Below, piece after piece: positions 5,890 through 8,081 of a stretch of 8,081 bases of DNA (positions are counted from its first letter, which is position 1; the number at the start of each line of letters is the position of its first letter). Made by a program: the position numbers and the translations under genes. Source of the DNA: an uncultured Ideonella sp. (GTDB lineage Bacteria > Pseudomonadota > Gammaproteobacteria > Burkholderiales > Burkholderiaceae); the NCBI GenBank assembly GCA_946479475.1, contig CAMLGG010000240.1, positions 1-8,081 of the forward strand, read 5' to 3'. The notes under the pieces are model-generated. The model was given only the letters and a program-made list of their open reading frames with translations, did not search any database and was not told the DNA's origin.

Positions 5890-5929
5890 ATGACCCGCGC
5901 ATGACCGCGGGGTGACGTTCGCGTGACAG
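5890..5929 (-). promoter_or_regulatory. Predicted tandem Pho box (four PhoB half-sites) upstream of olsB
   Basis: On the plus strand the core TGAC begins at 5891, 5902, 5913 and 5924, an exact 11-base period. Read on the olsB strand, the 7-base units are CTGTCAC, ACGTCAC, CGGTCAT and GGGTCAT with 4-base gaps. The known PhoB half-site is CTGTCAT repeated every 11 bases, so this matches two tandem Pho boxes, with the first unit closest to consensus. The array ends 48 bases before the preferred olsB ATG. A weak -10-like GAGCAT (5879-5874, minus strand) lies about 10 bases downstream, the spacing usual for PhoB-activated promoters that lack a -35. PhoB binding itself is inferred. Confidence 0.72.
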
Positions 5930-5968
5930 GCCGGTTCGGGAGGGCCGCTGGGAGCGTCGGCCCGCTGC

Positions 5969-5974
5969 TAAAGT
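5969..5974 (+). promoter_or_regulatory. Extended -10-like element directly before ptsI
   Basis: TGC-TAAAGT has the TGn extension of extended -10 promoters and ends 6 bases before ATG 5981. That would place the transcription start at the start codon. No Shine-Dalgarno is present between it and the ATG, and no good -35 lies 16-18 bases upstream. Confidence 0.4.
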
Positions 5975-5980
5975 GGCCGC

Positions 5981-7747
5981 ATGAGCATCCAGGTCTTCGG
6001 TCAGCCGGTGTCTCGTGGCGTGGCGATCGGGCGTGCCGTGCTGGTGGCGTCCAGCCGGGTCGACGTGGCCCATTACTTCATCGATCCCGATCAGGTCGAC
6101 GCCGAAGTCGCGCGCCTGCGGGATGCCCGAAACGAGGTCGCCGCCGAACTGGTCGCCTTGAAGAGCGAGGTGCCCGAAGAGGCGCATGCCGAGCTGGTGG
6201 CCCTGCTCGACGTCCACCTGATGCTGCTGCACGATGAGCTTCTGTCCGACGCGACGAAGCAGTGGATCGTCGAGCGTCACTACAACGCCGAATGGGCGAT
6301 GTCCGCACAACTCGAGGTCATCGCCCGCCAGTTCGACGAGATGGAGGATGACTACCTCCGCGAGCGCAAGGCCGACCTGGAGCAGGTCGTCGAACGCCTG
6401 CTCAAGGCCATGTCGCGGCAAGCGGGCCCAGGGTCCGCCGCGAACGCCGGCGCGGCACGCGACTTCGCGGGGGAGGACCCGCTCATCCTGGTGGCGAGCG
6501 ACATCGCTCCTGCGGACATGCTGCAGTTCAAGCGCAGCGTCTTCACCGGCTTCATCACCGACGTTGGCGGCCGGACTTCGCACACCGCCATCGTGGCGCG
6601 CAGCATGGACATTCCGGCGGTCGTGGGTGCACGCGAAGCGAGCCGAATCGTGCGGCAGGACGACTGGATCATCATCGACGGGGACGCGGGGATCGTGATC
6701 GTGAACCCGTCTCCGATCGTCCTGGAGGAATATCGCTTCCGGCAGCGGCAGATCGAGCTGGAGCGCGCCAAGCTGAACCGCCTGCGGCACACGCCTTCAG
6801 TCACGCTCGACGGGCAGGTGGTGGATCTGCTGGCCAACATCGAGCTGCCCGCGGATGCCGCACCGGCGATCGAGGCCGGCGCCGTCGGGGTGGGCCTGTT
6901 TCGCAGCGAGTTCCTGTTCATGAATCGCGACGGCCAGTTGCCCGGCGAGGAGGAGCAGTTCGAGGCGTACCGCTCGGTGGTGCAGGCGATGGGTGGCTTG
7001 CCGGTGACCATCCGAACCGTCGATATCGGCGCGGACAAGCCGCTGGATCGAATGTCGGCTCATGAGCTGAGGCACGAGCACTCGCTCAATCCCGCGTTGG
7101 GCCTGCGCGCCATCCGGTGGAGCCTCGCGGAGCCCGAGATGTTCGGGGAGCAGCTGCGCGCGATCCTGCGGGCGAGCGCCTTCGGAAAGGTTCGGATCCT
7201 CATCCCGATGGTGGCGCAGGTGGCCGAAGCTCGCCAGGTTGTCCAGGCCATCGAGCGGGCAAAGACCCAGCTCGACGAGGCGGGCCATGCCTATTCCAGG
7301 GTCGAACTGGGGGCGATGATCGAGGTGCCCGCGGCGGCTCTCATGATGCCGACGCTCGTGCGGCATTTCGACTTCGTTTCGATAGGAACGAACGACCTCA
7401 TCCAGTACACCCTGGCCATAGACAGGGCAGACGAGGCGGTGGCTCACCTGTACGACCCGTGGCACCCGGCCGTGTTGCAGCTGGTCGAGCGCACGATCGC
7501 ATGCGCGAACGAAGCGGGCAAGGGGGTCAGCGTTTGCGGGGAGATGGCCGGCGATCCCTCCTTCACCGAGCTGCTTTTGGCCATGGGCCTGCGCAGCTTT
7601 TCGATGCACCCCGCGCAGATCGCTTCGATCAAACAGCGGGTGCTGAGAGCCGATGTCCGCGCCTTGCGGACGCAGTTGGGCGCCGTGCTGGCCTCCGAGT
7701 CTCCGCTGGAGGCGTCGGCCTCCCTGCTGAGGCAGAAGCCTCACTGA
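5981..7747 (+). CDS. ptsI: PTS enzyme I (phosphoenolpyruvate-protein phosphotransferase)
   Basis: The 588-residue protein is enzyme I, which takes phosphate from phosphoenolpyruvate and passes it to HPr in the cytoplasm. The N-terminal phosphohistidine and HPr-binding region carries G-G-R-T-S-H201-T-A, the phosphorylated histidine. The C-terminal TIM-barrel domain shows G-L-F-R-S-E-F (306-311), T-V-D-I-G-A-D-K (346-353), I-E-V-P (447-450), the PEP-binding G-T-N-D-L-I-Q-Y (469-476) and the acid/base Cys519 in V-C-G-E-M. All catalytic residues are present. Length is close to the 575 residues of E. coli EI, and there is no GAF domain, so this is ptsI rather than ptsP. The ATG at 5981 has no clear Shine-Dalgarno. 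Unlike classical ptsHI operons, it is split from ptsH by the divergent olsB gene, so it probably needs its own promoter. The rRNA promoter region begins just after its stop. Confidence 0.97.
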   Translation: MSIQVFGQPVSRGVAIGRAVLVASSRVDVAHYFIDPDQVDAEVARLRDARNEVAAELVALKSEVPEEAHAELVALLDVHLMLLHDELLSDATKQWIVERHYNAEWAMSAQLEVIARQFDEMEDDYLRERKADLEQVVERLLKAMSRQAGPGSAANAGAARDFAGEDPLILVASDIAPADMLQFKRSVFTGFITDVGGRTSHTAIVARSMDIPAVVGAREASRIVRQDDWIIIDGDAGIVIVNPSPIVLEEYRFRQRQIELERAKLNRLRHTPSVTLDGQVVDLLANIELPADAAPAIEAGAVGVGLFRSEFLFMNRDGQLPGEEEQFEAYRSVVQAMGGLPVTIRTVDIGADKPLDRMSAHELRHEHSLNPALGLRAIRWSLAEPEMFGEQLRAILRASAFGKVRILIPMVAQVAEARQVVQAIERAKTQLDEAGHAYSRVELGAMIEVPAAALMMPTLVRHFDFVSIGTNDLIQYTLAIDRADEAVAHLYDPWHPAVLQLVERTIACANEAGKGVSVCGEMAGDPSFTELLLAMGLRSFSMHPAQIASIKQRVLRADVRALRTQLGAVLASESPLEASASLLRQKPH

Positions 7748-7754
7748 AGCCGCG

Positions 7755-7782
7755 GGCCGAATCCACATTCCTCCTTTCGGCC
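7755..7782 (+). terminator. Weak hairpin after ptsI
   Basis: GGCCGAA (7755-7761) and TTCGGCC (7776-7782) form a 7-base-pair stem with a 14-base loop, starting 7 bases after the ptsI stop. No T-tract follows and the loop is long, so it is a poor intrinsic terminator. It is the only candidate between ptsI and the rRNA promoters. Confidence 0.35.
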
Positions 7783-7792
7783 GGCAAGAGGC

Positions 7793-7822
7793 TTGCGCCG
7801 AGCTCGAAACATCTGCTATAGT
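7793..7822 (+). promoter_or_regulatory. Candidate rRNA promoter P1 (extended -10)
   Basis: TTGCGC (7793-7798) is separated by 18 bases from TATAGT (7817-7822), which is preceded by TGC, an extended -10. The -10 matches consensus at five of six positions. It points towards the rRNA leader about 200 bases before boxA. Its role as rRNA P1 is inferred from position. Confidence 0.55.
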
Positions 7823-7939
7823 CATTGGCTCGGTTGCGCACCGCCTTCGACGTTTGAAACAAGACGACGAAGGGGTTTCGAAGCCCACCAGGGTTTCGGC
7901 AACCGGTGAAGGTGGTTTGAAAGTCAAATGCCCAAGCAG

Positions 7940-7968
7940 TTGACAAGGTTTTTAAATCGAACCATAAT
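7940..7968 (+). promoter_or_regulatory. Candidate rRNA promoter P2
   Basis: A perfect -35 TTGACA (7940-7945) is followed at the optimal 17-base spacing by CATAAT (7963-7968), one mismatch from consensus. The spacer is AT-rich. It is the strongest sigma70-type promoter in the window and lies 56 bases before boxA, as expected for an rRNA operon promoter. Confidence 0.8.
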
Positions 7969-8024
7969 CCACCTTCTTTGCTGATCACTGATCGGCGACG
8001 TCGAAAAGCACTGCTGACGACGAA

Positions 8025-8036
8025 GTTCTTTAACAA
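8025..8036 (+). promoter_or_regulatory. boxA antitermination element of the rRNA leader
   Basis: GTTCTTTAACAA closely matches the rrn boxA core (E. coli leader GCTCTTTAACAA). In the transcript this binds NusB and NusE (S10) and supports antitermination across rRNA operons. Orientation and location downstream of two promoters support the rRNA assignment. It is read directly from the sequence, and the function is from established knowledge. Confidence 0.82.
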
Positions 8037-8081
8037 GTAACAGCCGATAAGCGTGGGTGTTTGGAGTTGAGTGCTTTGGGC

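Larger units (their letters stand above)
7748..8081 (+). other. Ribosomal RNA operon promoter and leader region (16S gene not reached)
   Basis: These 334 bases contain no supported gene. AT content rises sharply from about 7920, in contrast to the GC-rich genes. The region holds two promoter candidates, a boxA, and after it a segment (GATAAGCGTGGGTGTTTGG) like the conserved leader before 16S rRNA in Burkholderiales. Two copies of GGGTTTCG (7873-7880 and 7891-7898) and a small hairpin at 7873-7886 (GGGTT-TCGA-AGCCC, one G-U pair) sit between the promoters. The mature 16S 5' end (AGAGTTTGAT-type sequence) is not seen, so the rRNA gene begins beyond base 8081. Confidence 0.82.

Noticed and set aside
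4969..5904. Plus-strand open frame of 311 codons opposite olsB
   Set aside because: It is antisense to the clearly conserved OlsB frame and has no recognisable domain.
5606..7927. Long minus-strand open frames opposite ptsI (394 and 376 codons)
   Set aside because: They are antisense to ptsI, whose catalytic motifs are complete, and their translations show His/Arg-rich shadow composition without family motifs.
7629..8036. Minus-strand open frame across the rRNA leader (135 codons)
   Set aside because: It overlaps the ptsI end, two promoters and boxA and has no motif, so it is a chance frame.

Overview
The window is high-GC bacterial DNA whose gene families fit a betaproteobacterium of the order Burkholderiales, in the Rubrivivax/Leptothrix/Roseateles-like part of that group. 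The clues are a lipoyl synthase tail, a regulatory-type phosphotransferase set (EIIA-Man, HPr, EI) without sugar permease subunits, an OlsB-type acyltransferase, a DUF4197 protein, and a Burkholderiales-like ribosomal RNA leader at the right end. Placement is by recognition of families, not by database search.

Layout, left to right. The 3' end of lipA (1-354, +) converges through a perfect hairpin on a TlpA-like thioredoxin lipoprotein (369-872, -). That gene diverges, with only 12 bases between start codons, from a Tat-type exported DUF4197 protein (885-1580, +). Next come two minus-strand genes: a sensor-kinase/receiver-like protein that lacks the catalytic residues of both modules (1590-2750) and an alpha/beta hydrolase of the esterase/hydroxynitrile-lyase type (2885-3592). 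A plus-strand run follows: a small uncharacterised lipoprotein (3637-4206), EIIA-Man (4236-4691) and ptsH (4660-4929). An olsB-like gene on the opposite strand (4954-5841) separates them from ptsI (5981-7747). The last 334 bases hold no gene. They carry two sigma70-type promoters and a boxA antitermination element, so a 16S-23S-5S operon almost certainly starts just beyond the window edge.

How the parts work together. EI, HPr and EIIA-Man form a phosphorelay (PEP to EI His201 to HPr His15 to EIIA His9) with no transporter in view, as expected of regulatory PTS systems in betaproteobacteria; HPr keeps Ser46, the site used by HPr kinase. OlsB starts ornithine lipid synthesis, a membrane response to phosphate shortage.

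The most interesting non-coding signal is in the olsB-ptsI intergenic region: four TGAC cores at exactly 11-base spacing. On the olsB strand they read as four tandem PhoB half-sites ending 48 bases before the best olsB start codon. A second pattern is a -10-like hexamer ending exactly 6 bases before the ATG of three plus-strand genes that lack clear Shine-Dalgarno sequences, which suggests leaderless transcription. I saw no mobile element, CRISPR array, tRNA or wholly new multi-gene system.
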